Origin: Mesorhizobium sp. AR10
GTDB taxonomy: Bacteria; Pseudomonadota; Alphaproteobacteria; Rhizobiales; Rhizobiaceae
Assembly: GCF_024746795.1 (NCBI RefSeq)
Contig: NZ_CP080524.1
Coordinates: 4,814,001-4,878,000, forward strand
DNA length: 64,000 nt
Reading direction: 5' to 3'
This document shows, one piece after another, positions 34,003-43,351 of the stretch (the stretch's first letter is position 1; every line of letters begins with the position of its first letter). Both the position numbers and the translations under genes were made by a program. Under the pieces are notes generated by a model. The model worked only from the letters and a program-made list of their open reading frames with translations, was not told where the DNA came from and ran no database searches.

Positions 34003-34721
34003 TTCGAGCTCCTTGCGAAGATGGATTTGAGGATTTGAAACAGCACTCGCCAGAACGGCTCGGCCGGAGCGGCGGGGGCCCCAGCAGGCACCGGCGGCGC
34101 GGCGGCAGCGCCAGACGCGATAGGCGATGCAGGTGGCTCACCCTGCTGTGAGGCCGGCCGTGAATCCGACGAAGCTGCAGGAGCGGACTGGACGGGCGGC
34201 CGAACGGAGTTCGCCGACATCAACAGCGCCTGGGTGCGCACCGATCTGACCCGCTCAGACCAGCCCTTGCCGAAGACGGGCCAGGTCGGCAGCCGCATCA
34301 GGAAAGCCAGACGGGCGTCGCAGAGCGTGTCGATGACCGTTCCCGCGGGCCTGGCGCGCGCAGCCTGCAGCGTCGCCGGGCCGATCCTGCCGTCCTGCAC
34401 CGCGCCGATGGCGGCCTGAAGATATTTCGCCGCCCTGCCCGGCCCGCTGTTCACGGCGAAGTCGAACACGGCATAGTCGACACCGTCGGGAAGCTCGGCG
34501 CCGGCAACGGCGTCCCAATAGAAGCGGCGATAGACGGTCGCCACCTGCTCATCGGTGATCTTGCGCAATTCGGCCTTGGCAGCATTGGCTTTGACGTAGC
34601 GGCGGAAATTGGCGAGCGTGACGCCTTTCATGGTGGCGCCGCCGGGATCGGCCGGATTGTCGGACCATCCGCCTTCGGATTTCAGGACGAGCGCAAGCGC
34701 CCGCGCAAAGTTGCGGTCCAT
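33999..34721 (-). CDS. Phage endolysin, glycoside hydrolase family 108
   Basis: 240 residues. The GH108 signature EGGWSDNPADPGGATMKGVT is at residues 16-35, with catalytic Glu E16. The peptidoglycan-binding-like end of the catalytic domain includes VDYAVFDFAVNSGPGRAAKY. Residues 180-220 are an Ala/Pro-rich linker ending in a short hydrophobic/basic tail (WRVLFQILKSIFARSSK), possibly a membrane anchor. It should cut the glycan of peptidoglycan. First gene of the lysis operon. Confidence 0.92.
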   Translation of the reverse strand: MDRNFARALALVLKSEGGWSDNPADPGGATMKGVTLANFRRYVKANAAKAELRKITDEQVATVYRRFYWDAVAGAELPDGVDYAVFDFAVNSGPGRAAKYLQAAIGAVQDGRIGPATLQAARARPAGTVIDTLCDARLAFLMRLPTWPVFGKGWSERVRSVRTQALLMSANSVRPPVQSAPAASSDSRPASQQGEPPASPIASGAAAAPPVPAGAPAAPAEPFWRVLFQILKSIFARSSK

Positions 34722-34837
34722 GATTGGCCTCTTAGGTTGGGGATTTGAGTATGTTTAGGAACAGAGCTTACGCGCCGCGCTGAGACGGACCTCTGGGCGG
34801 ATACTTATGACACGCGAAGCGGTAGAAACGTCCCTCG

Positions 34838-35782
34838 CTAATTGAGCGTTTCGCCGTCTAATATGCGAGTGTAGAGTTCCAGATATCCGAGCGATGTCTT
34901 GCGAATGGGAAACCGCGTAGCAGCAGACTCTCTGCATTGTTCTGGTGTTAAGCTCTCGACTGCTTGAAGCGCGTTGCTAAAATCATCGTCGGTTTCGAAG
35001 AACCGACCGCTATCAGCATCGACTGTTTCTGGAAGAGCGCCTCTTGGCGTGGTGAGCACGGGAGTGCCGCAAAGCATGGCCTCGACTGGCGCATTTCCGA
35101 ACGGCTCTTCCCAGGCAATCGGATTGAGAAAAGCTCTGGCCTCCCCGAGTAGACGCAACTTCACATCGCCGTCGACTATGCCGTGAAATCGATACCGCCT
35201 CCCAAGGCTTCTGAGAAACACACGATCGCGGCGGGCCTGACTGCGGCCCAGTAATTTCCAACGCGAACCGCCCGCAATGTCGAGCTGGAAATCGAACACT
35301 TTCGCAAGGTGAACGGCGCGACTGAGACCCTTGCTTGATCGTGCGATACCCGCCAGGAAAAGCAGGTTTCGGTTCTTCGAAGGTGACAGCCGGTACTCGT
35401 CCACAGGAAAACCGTTGTAGACGAATGTTTTGCGCCCATAGACGCGAGCATGGTTAGCGCTGAGAAAACTCCGGTTAGGCATATCAGGTAAACTGGGCAA
35501 AATCTCGCGCAGGGTAGTCAAAGTCGGGATGTGAAAATCGATAGGCCAACTGTGGGTATGAACAATCTGCGTGTCGGCGGGGATCGCCGCTCTCACTTCG
35601 GCTTCGGTCGAGGCGTGCCGAACTTCGCAGAGCGGGTGGCTTGATCCTGGCGCCGCAACAACCGCGACATGATGACCCAGACGAACCAGATCAGTTGCGA
35701 GCCAGTCAACCTGCCGCTCAATACCGCCATAGCCTTTACAAGGAATGGCGCCCATTAGAACAAGCGTTACTCGCATCTGCAT
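34838..35782 (-). CDS. Glycosyltransferase family 4 protein
   Basis: 314 residues with the GT-B fold. The N-terminus MRVTLVLMGAIPCKGYGGIE is typical of GT4 (glycine loop after an acidic or basic linker). The donor-binding E-x7-E is in WEEPFGNAPVEAMLCGTPVL. The start at 35782 has GGAGGGG upstream. GC is visibly lower than in neighbouring phage genes. Lies between endolysin and tail fibre as part of a glycan-modifying passenger group. Confidence 0.88.
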   Translation of the reverse strand: MQMRVTLVLMGAIPCKGYGGIERQVDWLATDLVRLGHHVAVVAAPGSSHPLCEVRHASTEAEVRAAIPADTQIVHTHSWPIDFHIPTLTTLREILPSLPDMPNRSFLSANHARVYGRKTFVYNGFPVDEYRLSPSKNRNLLFLAGIARSSKGLSRAVHLAKVFDFQLDIAGGSRWKLLGRSQARRDRVFLRSLGRRYRFHGIVDGDVKLRLLGEARAFLNPIAWEEPFGNAPVEAMLCGTPVLTTPRGALPETVDADSGRFFETDDDFSNALQAVESLTPEQCRESAATRFPIRKTSLGYLELYTRILDGETLN

Positions 35783-35878
35783 CCACCCCTCCGACTTCAA
35801 CAATTCCACATACTTGAGGAAGTTGGCAAGTCTGACCACCTGGCGCCGGCTAAGGTCGCTCGCTTAGAGGGAGCGACC

Positions 35879-36613
35879 TTAGCTGCGCGCATTATGGCCG
35901 AAGAAGCGCCGAGTGGCTTTCTTCCAACTCCAGCCAATCCGTTTGAACCACAAGCGACGAGCGTTTCCTGCCACAGAGCTATGGAACGCACCGTTCTGGC
36001 TTCCCTGTTCGACGATCGGCCGCTCGAACCAGAGCATTTCAATGCCCAGCTTCTCATCGATATGCTCGATCTGATGGTCGATCGGCCTGGAAACCTTGTG
36101 TTCGGCAATCCAGTCGCAGCGAGCCTGGGCGACCGAGCGCGTAATCAGATAGGAATCCGCACAGCGCGCATGGAGCGCCGGATAGAGCCTCTGGCCCTTC
36201 CGCAACTTCCATCGCGGCACATAGTAGTTGCTGCCGCTGCCGAGATAGACGACAGCCTTTCGGTCCGGACTGCCGAACTCAGCTATACACTCGTTGAATT
36301 TGGCGACGAAGTCGGGGGCTAGGAACACATCATCCTCAAACACCAGGCAAAAAGGCTTGTCTGTTTCGAGAAACGCCCGCCATATGCTGACCTGTTTGAG
36401 GGCGAGGGAAACTTCAGATGGCAGCAACTTGCCCGACCCGACAAACGATTGCCTGATATCCTCCGTGACATCCGGGATGTCCCAGTCGAGAAAGAAATGC
36501 ACCGGCACACCGCGCCGACCAAACTCCTTCAAAATATGGCGTTCCCGATCTTCGTAGCCGCGTTTGACGTGGCATATGCGAACGAAAACCTTGTCGGCTG
36601 GAAACTCCATCAT
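35879..36613 (-). CDS. Glycosyltransferase family 25 (LPS biosynthesis type)
   Basis: 244 residues. The GT25 features are VRICHVKRGYEDRERHI near the N-terminus, SEVSLALKQVSIWRAFLET, and the acidic metal site LVFEDDVFLAPDF. This family adds sugars to lipooligosaccharide. AT-richer than its neighbours. Two adjacent ATGs (36613, 36610) are possible. It is the middle of three glycosyltransferase genes in a row. Confidence 0.87.
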   Translation of the reverse strand: MMEFPADKVFVRICHVKRGYEDRERHILKEFGRRGVPVHFFLDWDIPDVTEDIRQSFVGSGKLLPSEVSLALKQVSIWRAFLETDKPFCLVFEDDVFLAPDFVAKFNECIAEFGSPDRKAVVYLGSGSNYYVPRWKLRKGQRLYPALHARCADSYLITRSVAQARCDWIAEHKVSRPIDHQIEHIDEKLGIEMLWFERPIVEQGSQNGAFHSSVAGNARRLWFKRIGWSWKKATRRFFGHNARS

Positions 36614-36737
36614 GGCTGGTGTCTAGTGTTTCGGATCGCGAAAATCCAGAGGCGACGTTCAGGCTCTCCTCCACGGCTGCGAGCAGCCGTTGGCTGGCGC
36701 AAGCTCTGTCGTGGCCCGGCAGATTTTTGACAAAAGA

Positions 36738-37679
36738 TCAGGAATCGTTGGCAATCCGGTCCTGGGCACCACCAAGAAAGCGATCCCAGACATAATCGCG
36801 CAACAGTTCGCGATGTTGCGGCGTGCGATGATGGCGAGACTTTTGGGCGGCGTAAGAAGAGCCCCCCAGATGGAAAAACGCGGCGTCCAGCATCTGATGC
36901 TCACCCCTTGCGCCGGCCAGCACGACAGCAACGGGCTCCTCGAGCGCGGCTGAAACATCAGCGTCCGCCAAGCGCGAATAGAGCGGCAGCCAGTTGCCGC
37001 CGCCTGTGTCCAGGCCGAGTTCCATGCGCGGGCCGAAGTCCAGATTCAATCCCTCGACGGCGGCAAACCGGAAGAAGCAGAAACCTCCCCAAAGATGCCA
37101 TTTGGTTTCATCTTCGCTCGGCTTGTAGCGGAAATTCTCAGTAGCAGGCAACACCAGACCATAGACGGCCTTGCCTTCCATGCGGGCCGGAATGTCGAAG
37201 GGCGCAACAGGGAAGCAATCGTGATCGATATACCCGAACAGTTCCGGCCGAAGGTGCCTTACGATGTTGTGAAACACCCAGGTCAACGCCGTTCCGTGCG
37301 AACGGGACCAATTGGGCTCGCGACGGTTGGGCAATCCGAGGTAAGGCACGCCTCTGGCGGAGCATATGTTTTCAATCTGTTGTCTCGCCGCATCGTCGGT
37401 TGAATTGTCGATGACCACGAGCGCCAATCCCGGCGAATGCATCTGCCATGCCTTGGTCAGTGCGTCGATGACCCACGGCGTGTTGAAAGCGATGGTGAAG
37501 CAAACCCTGGACGACCCGGATCTTTGCAAAAGGCGCGAGAATTCCCGCCCCCGTCTGGCTCCCTTGGCCTGATAAATCAGCGACGATAGACCGTTGCGGA
37601 TGGATTTCGCCTTGCCGACGAATTCGCTGCGGTTGATAAAATCGGCGGTTCTCTTCAGAATTCTAGATCTCATCACCAA
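36738..37679 (-). CDS. Glycosyltransferase, family 2-like
   Basis: 313 residues. A basic N-terminus precedes a GT-A-like domain with LALVVIDNSTDDAARQQIEN and the metal site YIDHDCFPVAPFD (DxD type). The later part (WHLWGGFCFFRF) resembles acceptor-binding loops. Family placement is approximate. Same direction as the other two glycosyltransferases, with spacing of about 125 bases, so possibly a separate promoter. Confidence 0.75.
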   Translation of the reverse strand: MVMRSRILKRTADFINRSEFVGKAKSIRNGLSSLIYQAKGARRGREFSRLLQRSGSSRVCFTIAFNTPWVIDALTKAWQMHSPGLALVVIDNSTDDAARQQIENICSARGVPYLGLPNRREPNWSRSHGTALTWVFHNIVRHLRPELFGYIDHDCFPVAPFDIPARMEGKAVYGLVLPATENFRYKPSEDETKWHLWGGFCFFRFAAVEGLNLDFGPRMELGLDTGGGNWLPLYSRLADADVSAALEEPVAVVLAGARGEHQMLDAAFFHLGGSSYAAQKSRHHRTPQHRELLRDYVWDRFLGGAQDRIANDS

Positions 37680-37912
37680 TTCTCATTTCGCTGCACGGTC
37701 GGCGCTTGAAAGGATTTCCGCCTTGCGCTCAGCACCATGTGCGCCGATTTGTCAATTGCTCGAACGGATGCCTTTCCACAGCCTGTTGAACACCAAAACT
37801 GGCGTTTTAGAAAAACCTTAATTACCATCGACTACATTGCCTCGAAGGCAGCGGGGGGCCGCTTGCCGGTGGTCATTTGGGGCGTTGCGCGGCAACGCCA
37901 GGTTTGGGCAAG

Positions 37913-38164
37913 ATGGGTTTGTCGTTTTCAGAAGTGGTTGAGTGCCAGTGCTGTGGCGGCACCGGCAGGGTTTTCGAGTGCTCGAAATGGCGCGGTTCGA
38001 ATGGGAACTGCTGCCCTGCAGGGACGCATCGCCAAATGTGCCCCGGCACAACTGTTCACTGTTCGGAATGTGCCGGCACAGGTGGCACGGAGCCAACATC
38101 AGAGCGCTCAGGCAACACCCGGATGGACGCGTTGATCCATACGAATGATGCGTTCGAATTTTAG
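37913..38164 (+). CDS. Small CxxCxGxG zinc-finger-like protein
   Basis: 83 residues with two DnaJ-type half-sites: [12 protein letters not shown] at about residues 9-20 and CSECAGTGG further on. Together they could bind one Zn ion. It is on the plus strand, against the phage genes. No clear ribosome site, and the C-terminus is unpatterned. Could be a real small gene or a chance frame with strong motifs; the paired motifs favour the first. Confidence 0.5.
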   Translation: MGLSFSEVVECQCCGGTGRVFECSKWRGSNGNCCPAGTHRQMCPGTTVHCSECAGTGGTEPTSERSGNTRMDALIHTNDAFEF

Positions 38165-38343
38165 GTCAGGATGACGCAAATAGTCGCCGACAAAGCGACG
38201 TCTTTCAGCTAGCGGTCTTGGCGCGCATAATCAGGTGCAATTGGTACTTCAACAGCTCCTTCTCGCGGCTCAACATCATCGAAGCCGCCAAGGTTGATGC
38301 CGTTTGCATCGATGAAATATTTGTTGCCATAGGAGATTTTCCT

Positions 38344-38937
38344 TTGTCGAAACTATCCAACTGGCTGCGAAGACATCACATCCTTGGAGAGAGGTACCTC
38401 CTGCCAGCAGGCATGACCGTTGGCCGCCACACCTACGGAGTGACGAAGGACACAGCTTTCATGCAGTCCGCAGAGGCAGCCTTGAGTATCGGTTCCTTTT
38501 GCTCGATCGCAGGCGACGTCGTAATCATGTGCTCTGGCAATCATTCGATGGACTGCGCGACATCGTTCCCGATCCACATACAGATGCTCAGAAGGCCTTC
38601 ACCGGCCGGGAATGCCAGGAAGCGGGCCGGTGTGAATATCGGCAACGACGTCTGGATCGGCTCGCGAGCAATCATATTGCCGGGGGTAGACATCGGCCAC
38701 GGTGCCGTCATCGGAGCTGGTGCGGTGGTCGCCAGGGATGTGCCACCCTATGCGGTTGTCGTTGGGAACCCGGCGAGAATTGTCCGATATCGCTTCGCCG
38801 AAGAAACAATCTCAATATTGCTCGCAATCCGTTGGTGGGGTTGGGATGATGACAAGATCATACGAGAGGCCGATGCGCTGACTGGCCCGATCGAACACTT
38901 TGTCGCGAGGCATTTCAGGTCTACAGCCACGCCCTAA
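38344..38937 (+). CDS. CatB-type hexapeptide acetyltransferase
   Basis: 197 residues, left-handed beta-helix type. Recognisable parts are [34 protein letters not shown], and [20 protein letters not shown] then [20 protein letters not shown], typical of CatB/virginiamycin-like O-acetyltransferases. The start is TTG at 38344 with AGGAGA seven bases upstream; the longer frame to 38218 is weaker. It is opposite to the phage genes and overlaps the tail-fibre end by 17 bases. Likely acetylates a surface sugar. Confidence 0.82.
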   Translation: MSKLSNWLRRHHILGERYLLPAGMTVGRHTYGVTKDTAFMQSAEAALSIGSFCSIAGDVVIMCSGNHSMDCATSFPIHIQMLRRPSPAGNARKRAGVNIGNDVWIGSRAIILPGVDIGHGAVIGAGAVVARDVPPYAVVVGNPARIVRYRFAEETISILLAIRWWGWDDDKIIREADALTGPIEHFVARHFRSTATP

Positions 38938-40813
38938 TTACAAGCCGCCAGTTCGCGTTTGTGGCTACAGCAGTCACTCCCGTATCCTTGCGAATGACGA
39001 TGAACGTCGGATTGGCAGAGGCATATCTTATATTGATATTTGTCGCATCCGGAACGATGGAAAGACCTCTGCTCAGGCCGCCTTCGCCATGATGGCTTGG
39101 GCTGATAAAAACCTCGTCGCCAATCGAATAGCCTATCTCAGCTGTCGTGCATTGCAGGACAGCGAGGCAGAGTTTCGGCTTGGCACCAAGACCATGGGCC
39201 AGTGTCAGCGCGCCGGCCGCCGCGATCGTTTGTTGCGGACTCTCATAAGCCGATTGAAGATGAGCTCCCGAGGAGTTCAGCTTGAGCGCGAGACCCGCCG
39301 CAACAAAGGCAGTAGTGGCCAGCTGAGTCGTGTTGGTGCCCGGTGCTGCTGTGGGAGCCGCCGGGCTTCCAGTGAAGGTAGGGCTGGCGATGTAGGCCTT
39401 CAGGCCGAGTTCGGTGGCGATCTCCGATAGCGTGTCAAACGCTGCCGACACGCCACCAAGCACGACATCGACCGCCGCCTTGACAAAGCCGGTAGTCGCT
39501 ACTTGCGTGGTGTTTGTTCCGGGCGCGGCAGTCGGCGCGACAGGCGTTCCCGTAAACGTCGGGCTGGCCTTCGGCGCCAGGCTCGACACCGCGACACCGC
39601 TATCCTTGCCCACCTTTCCCGTTGTACCAGCGAAGGTGACGATGTTGTCGGTCACCGAAGAGGCCGGCCCGCTGAAATCCCCCGTCCCTGCCCCATCCGC
39701 GCCCTTGTCGCCGGCGCGGTCGAATGTCAGCCAGATGCCGTTGGCCGTCGTCGGCAAGGTACCGGAGCCGCTGACATAGGCCAGCGTCAGCTTGCGATAG
39801 CCGCTGCCGTCCACCACCGAGCCGGTGACGTTGTAGACATAGGAGATGGCGGCGGAAACCTTGGAGCGCAGCGTCAGCTGGCCCTTGACGGTGTTGGTGC
39901 TGTCGTCGAACGCGTCGAGGATGCCGGTCACCGTGACGCCGCCGGCGTCGAGATTGTCGACATAGGCGGCGGTCGCTGAGGCAGCACTCGCATTGTTCAG
40001 CCGCAACGTGCCGTTGCCTGGGTCGGCATCGGTGGTGGTCGTGGAAAAGGTGTAGCCAAGCGCCGCCACCGAGGTCGCCGCCGCGGACGCGCTTGTCGCG
40101 GCATTGGTGGCCGAGGTCGCCGCATCGGTCGCCGAGGTCGCCGCCGCCGTGGCCGAGCCCGAGGCCGCGCTCGCCGAACCGGACGCGGCGGTTGCCGAAT
40201 TCCCAGCATTGGCGGCGCTGGTCGCAGCACTCGACGCCGAGCCGGATGCAGCCGTTGCCGAGTTGCCGGCATTGGTGGCGCTGGTCGCGGCCGTCGTGGC
40301 GGAACCGGAAGCTGATGTGGCCGAGCCGGCGGCGGCGGTGGCGGAAGTGCCGGCATTGGTGGCGCTAGTGGCGGCGGCGTTCTTCGAGGTCAGCGCCGCG
40401 GCGGCACTGGCGGCGGCAGCGCTGGCCGCGCCCACCACGTCGCCCAGCGTGTCGTCCGAGAGATAGAAGGCGAGCGTGATGGCATCGGCGCCGATCACGG
40501 GATCAAACGTTTCGAAGACATAGACGAAGCCGGCCGAAGCCGTGCCCTGCTGCACATGCACGGTGGTGCCCTTCTGCAGGGTGCGGGCGCTGCGGGCATC
40601 GGCGGCTCGGAGCCAATGGCCTTCGCTCGCCGTGTAGATGCCATTCTGCGTCGCGTCGGCCTGGTCCTTGACCAGCACGCGGTCGCCCACTTCGGCCGCC
40701 ACGCCGTCGATGGTCTGCAGGCCGTAAAGGGCGATGTTGGCCGTGCTCGCCAGGCGCACGGGTTCGCGTTCGCCGGTCAACAGGCGAACGGCGGCAGTTG
40801 CAGGTCGGGCCAT
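38921..40813 (-). CDS. Phage tail fibre protein
   Basis: 630 residues. An N-terminal attachment domain (about 1-120), then about 150 residues of Ala/Ser/Thr/Gly heptad-like repeats ([16 protein letters not shown]) predicted as a trimeric coiled coil, a globular middle, and two copies of a tail-fibre repeat of the form [20 protein letters not shown] about 70 residues apart. The C-terminus is a receptor-binding-like region. This is the host recognition protein. The start has GGAGCA eight bases upstream. Confidence 0.88.
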   Translation of the reverse strand: MARPATAAVRLLTGEREPVRLASTANIALYGLQTIDGVAAEVGDRVLVKDQADATQNGIYTASEGHWLRAADARSARTLQKGTTVHVQQGTASAGFVYVFETFDPVIGADAITLAFYLSDDTLGDVVGAASAAAASAAAALTSKNAAATSATNAGTSATAAAGSATSASGSATTAATSATNAGNSATAASGSASSAATSAANAGNSATAASGSASAASGSATAAATSATDAATSATNAATSASAAATSVAALGYTFSTTTTDADPGNGTLRLNNASAASATAAYVDNLDAGGVTVTGILDAFDDSTNTVKGQLTLRSKVSAAISYVYNVTGSVVDGSGYRKLTLAYVSGSGTLPTTANGIWLTFDRAGDKGADGAGTGDFSGPASSVTDNIVTFAGTTGKVGKDSGVAVSSLAPKASPTFTGTPVAPTAAPGTNTTQVATTGFVKAAVDVVLGGVSAAFDTLSEIATELGLKAYIASPTFTGSPAAPTAAPGTNTTQLATTAFVAAGLALKLNSSGAHLQSAYESPQQTIAAAGALTLAHGLGAKPKLCLAVLQCTTAEIGYSIGDEVFISPSHHGEGGLSRGLSIVPDATNINIRYASANPTFIVIRKDTGVTAVATNANWRLVIRAWL

Positions 40814-40826
40814 AAGGCTTGCTCCA

Positions 40827-40854
40827 TGAAAAAAGCCCCGCGAAAGCGAGGCTT
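40827..40854 (-). terminator. Intrinsic terminator before the tail fibre gene
   Basis: AAGCC...GGCTT hairpin with a CGC-TTTC-GCG inner stem and TTTTTT following on the minus strand; it separates the zinc-ribbon gene from the tail fibre. Confidence 0.65.
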
Positions 40855-40892
40855 GATGGTGGGGTTGGCAATTATCGAGGATGCGCTCGGCC

Positions 40893-41210
40893 TCACTCGT
40901 CTTTCCAGATTACTCGTCGCTCCCATCTGATTTCGACCAGACGCCGGAAACGGATGGTTTCCAGTTCCTGCCCGACCGGGTGGAAAAGCTCGGCGTTCAT
41001 CGAGTCCTTGTTTCCGCACTTTTCGCAGCGAACTTTGGCCCGCACCTGCTCGATGGTGACGTTGCCAATGACTTCCCGCAGTTCGAGCGGCTTATAGAAG
41101 CGCTTGACGTTGCAATGCCCGCATCGAATGCGGGCTACCTGCCCGGCATTGTGGGCATGCATCAAGGTCCATGGGACGCCCTTCGGCCATTTCTCTGGTT
41201 GCTCCGGCAT
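40893..41210 (-). CDS. Zinc-ribbon hypothetical protein
   Basis: 105 residues. Two cysteine pairs, CGHC (residues 30-33) and CEKC (62-65), about 30 residues apart, make a zinc ribbon. The rest is basic and helical (FRRLVEIRWERRVIW). Similar small proteins occur in rhizobial genomes, but I know no function. It sits between the tail fibre and the plus-strand cassette and could be phage or passenger. No clear ribosome site. Confidence 0.65.
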   Translation of the reverse strand: MPEQPEKWPKGVPWTLMHAHNAGQVARIRCGHCNVKRFYKPLELREVIGNVTIEQVRAKVRCEKCGNKDSMNAELFHPVGQELETIRFRRLVEIRWERRVIWKDE

Positions 41211-41371
41211 GCCTAGAAATGAGGAACATATTCCTCGCTCGTCAAGCTAGGGTTGACTCTTTTGTTCTTATTTTGTTCACTGTCGGCAAAATGGAGACAA
41301 TGGCGGATTGGTGAAGCTGGTATCGCCTAAGCATAAGGTGCGCAGGTCCCTTGCACTTCGAAAGCGTCGCG

Positions 41372-41806
41372 ATGACAGATGATAAAAAACCCATTTGGAC
41401 CAAGTTCAGCTTTGAGCAATCGATCAACAGTTTGCTCAAGTACGGTCCGACAATCCGCATTGAGATTGGCGGGATCGATCTCAGTAGCCCCAAGCTTAGT
41501 GTCTTGGCTCAGATCGACACCGGCGCTGCCGGTTGTGGAATCAGCGCCCGCATTGCCAAGCTGCTTGCTCTCAAGCCAATCGACGTCGGTCAAATCCATG
41601 AGGCTGGGCGAGAACCAATAACCGCCAGTATCTTCGCTGTCCGGCTGTACACGCCCGCGATGGACATGGAACTTGATGTCGCCGCGCTTACTTCGCTTGC
41701 TGATCCGCACGACGTTCTCATCGGTCGTGACTTGCTCGCGCGCTTTCGTATCGCTGTCGACTTTACGACCGGCTTGACGCAACTTCATTTTCGGAACGAT
41801 CTTTAG
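41372..41806 (+). CDS. Retropepsin-like aspartic protease domain protein
   Basis: 144 residues. The active-site motif AQIDTGAAGCGISARIAKLL (D-T-G-A) and the later DVLIGRDLLARFRIAVDF (the hydrophobic-Gly pair closing the fold) match bacterial single-domain retropepsin-like proteases, which act as dimers. ATG 41372 preferred over TTG 41351; both have weak ribosome sites. On the plus strand, against the phage genes, with lower GC: a passenger. Substrate unknown. Confidence 0.78.
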   Translation: MTDDKKPIWTKFSFEQSINSLLKYGPTIRIEIGGIDLSSPKLSVLAQIDTGAAGCGISARIAKLLALKPIDVGQIHEAGREPITASIFAVRLYTPAMDMELDVAALTSLADPHDVLIGRDLLARFRIAVDFTTGLTQLHFRNDL

Positions 41807-41927
41807 CGGTTTTCTTGTCAGGCTTCTCTTCCGCCGAAGTGTTGTGCGGCTTCGGCGGCGTCTTGAGCATCCGCTTCAGCTTCTCGTTGAATTTCTGATC
41901 GTCGGCGGCTTTGTCCGTAGGAGTCAT
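41763..41927 (-). CDS. Small basic protein, LKRMLKTPPKPH type
   Basis: 54 residues: MTPTDKAADDQKFNEKLKRM then LKTPPKPH and a charged tail. Short rhizobial proteins with this LKR-LxTPPKPH pattern are common and uncharacterised. GAGG lies six to seven bases before its ATG. Its start is only three bases from the divergent gene at 41931, and its end overlaps the protease gene, so at least one of the three starts may be wrong. Confidence 0.5.
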   Translation of the reverse strand: MTPTDKAADDQKFNEKLKRMLKTPPKPHNTSAEEKPDKKTAKDRSENEVASSRS

Positions 41928-41930
41928 TTA

Positions 41931-42596
41931 ATGCCTCAGCCGTTGCGTCGCTGGCCTGATGATCTAGCTTGGACAGCCAACGCCGGAGCGTTGCGCCCAA
42001 AGCTCGCACCTTGGATCGTGCGAGTATCTGCCGAATGGGCCAAGGTGCAAATCCATCTTGGCTTAGTTCTAGCGGCAACGCTTGATGCCGAGGCCCATGC
42101 CGGCGTTCACATGTATCTGGCGTTAACAGGATCGGCGGCACAAGAGGCAGCTCTCTCGGCAGCGGTCAATACTCAGCTTCCTGAAGCCTACCAGTCTGCG
42201 TTTGTGGACATTCTTAGGAAGTACCGTGCCTGCGCCCGACAGAGAAACAGAATTGTTCATTGCCTTTGGGGAGTATCACTAAAATACCCAAACGGCCTTA
42301 TCAATTGCCCGCCTGAAAACATTATCCTAGGTGCTATATCGAAATCGGCACCAAGGGACGATGTCCTTGAAAAATGCATGGTTTATACGGAAAAAGACTT
42401 CTTTGAGCTATGCGACGCCATACAAGCGCTAGGGATCGATGCCTATTCATTCGTCATCAAGGCTAGCTTGTTCCACCACCCTACCCAGTTCTCTAGCGAG
42501 AGCGAGCGCCTGCAAGTCCTGCAGACGTTCTTCCCCGCCACTAAACCAGTCCATCAAAACGCGCGCAATTCTCGCCTCAAGGGAAGCGGTTCGTAG
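41931..42596 (+). CDS. Hypothetical protein with HEPN-like R-x4-H motif
   Basis: 221 residues, helix-rich. It holds RQRNRIVHCLWG, an R-x4-H arrangement like the active site of HEPN RNases, in the expected place after a long helix (SAFVDILRKYRACAR). Start at 41931 has AGGAG seven bases upstream. GC is lower than in the phage genes. With the protease gene it may be a two-gene passenger cassette, possibly for phage exclusion; that is inference from the motif only. Confidence 0.6.
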   Translation: MPQPLRRWPDDLAWTANAGALRPKLAPWIVRVSAEWAKVQIHLGLVLAATLDAEAHAGVHMYLALTGSAAQEAALSAAVNTQLPEAYQSAFVDILRKYRACARQRNRIVHCLWGVSLKYPNGLINCPPENIILGAISKSAPRDDVLEKCMVYTEKDFFELCDAIQALGIDAYSFVIKASLFHHPTQFSSESERLQVLQTFFPATKPVHQNARNSRLKGSGS

Positions 42597-42697
42597 TGCC
42601 GGCCTGTCGGCCGACGATATCGCATATACCCCATCCGCAGATTTCGCGGCCGGCGTGGCGCCACGCCATTCGGCAGCGCGGGCCGGGTCTCGGGCGA

Positions 42698-43351
42698 TCA
42701 TCGCCTAGCGAGCGCTTCTGCCGTCTTGCTGCGCCAAGCAGCTTCGGCCGCTTGCCTTGCCACCGGGTTGCCCATCTTGCCAATCAGGTCGAGCCCGCTT
42801 TGCATGATCGCCTCGAACGTTGCGGTGTCGTTCGGGTCGCTCTGCGCGATGGCGCTAAGTGAAGCGTCCTGCACCTTCGACCACTCACCCTGCTCATAGT
42901 CGTCGCGGCGCGCCTGCTGTCGTGCCGCCATGCGCACCGAGCCGGCCGCGCGCAGGATTTCCTTGTGCTTGATGAAGTTGCCGCGCTCGCTCTCGGGAAC
43001 TTGAGGCAAGGTGCCGTCGAACAACGTGTCGAACAGGCCGGGCTTGATCACCTGGCCGGTGCGCGGGTCGACCTGGCCATACATCGTGTCATGCAGGCCG
43101 CTGCCGTCGGCCGGCGCGTTCTGGGTCGCGTCGTTCTCAGCCTGGGCGATCCGGCCGTCCAGTTGCCGGCGAACGATCTCGGCGTCGAACGCTTCCTGCT
43201 GCTCTTGTCGCTGCCGGTAGCGCTCAGCGACGGCGGAAAGCTCGTCGCCAAAGCCCTGCATGGCGGCGCCGACCAGCGAACCGCTGGGGTATTGCACCAC
43301 ATTGCCGGTATCGAGCCGGCGCTGGGCAAGCTGGAGGGGAATGGTCGCCAT
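42698..43351 (-). pseudogene. Phage internal virion protein, truncated N-terminal part
   Basis: 217 residues (MATIPLQLAQRRLDTGNVVQ start). The frame stops at 42698, but the next frame continues for at least 25 codons with the same character (MIARDPARAAEWRG) through an ATGA overlap, so a one-base shift has cut the gene. T7-like internal proteins here are normally far longer. The rest is gone, replaced by the plus-strand cassette. A second, diverged copy of residues near 55-95 lies at 54.1 kb. Confidence 0.75.

Noticed and set aside
40050..40450. Repeat-rich DNA in the tail fibre gene as a CRISPR or satellite array
   Set aside because: The periodicity is the coding DNA for the Ala/Ser/Thr coiled-coil repeats; no spacers or uniform repeats.
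42447..42701. 84-codon ORF following the internal virion fragment as an independent gene
   Set aside because: Its first 25 codons continue the interrupted virion gene and the rest is antisense to the gene at 41931, so it is treated as part of the broken gene.
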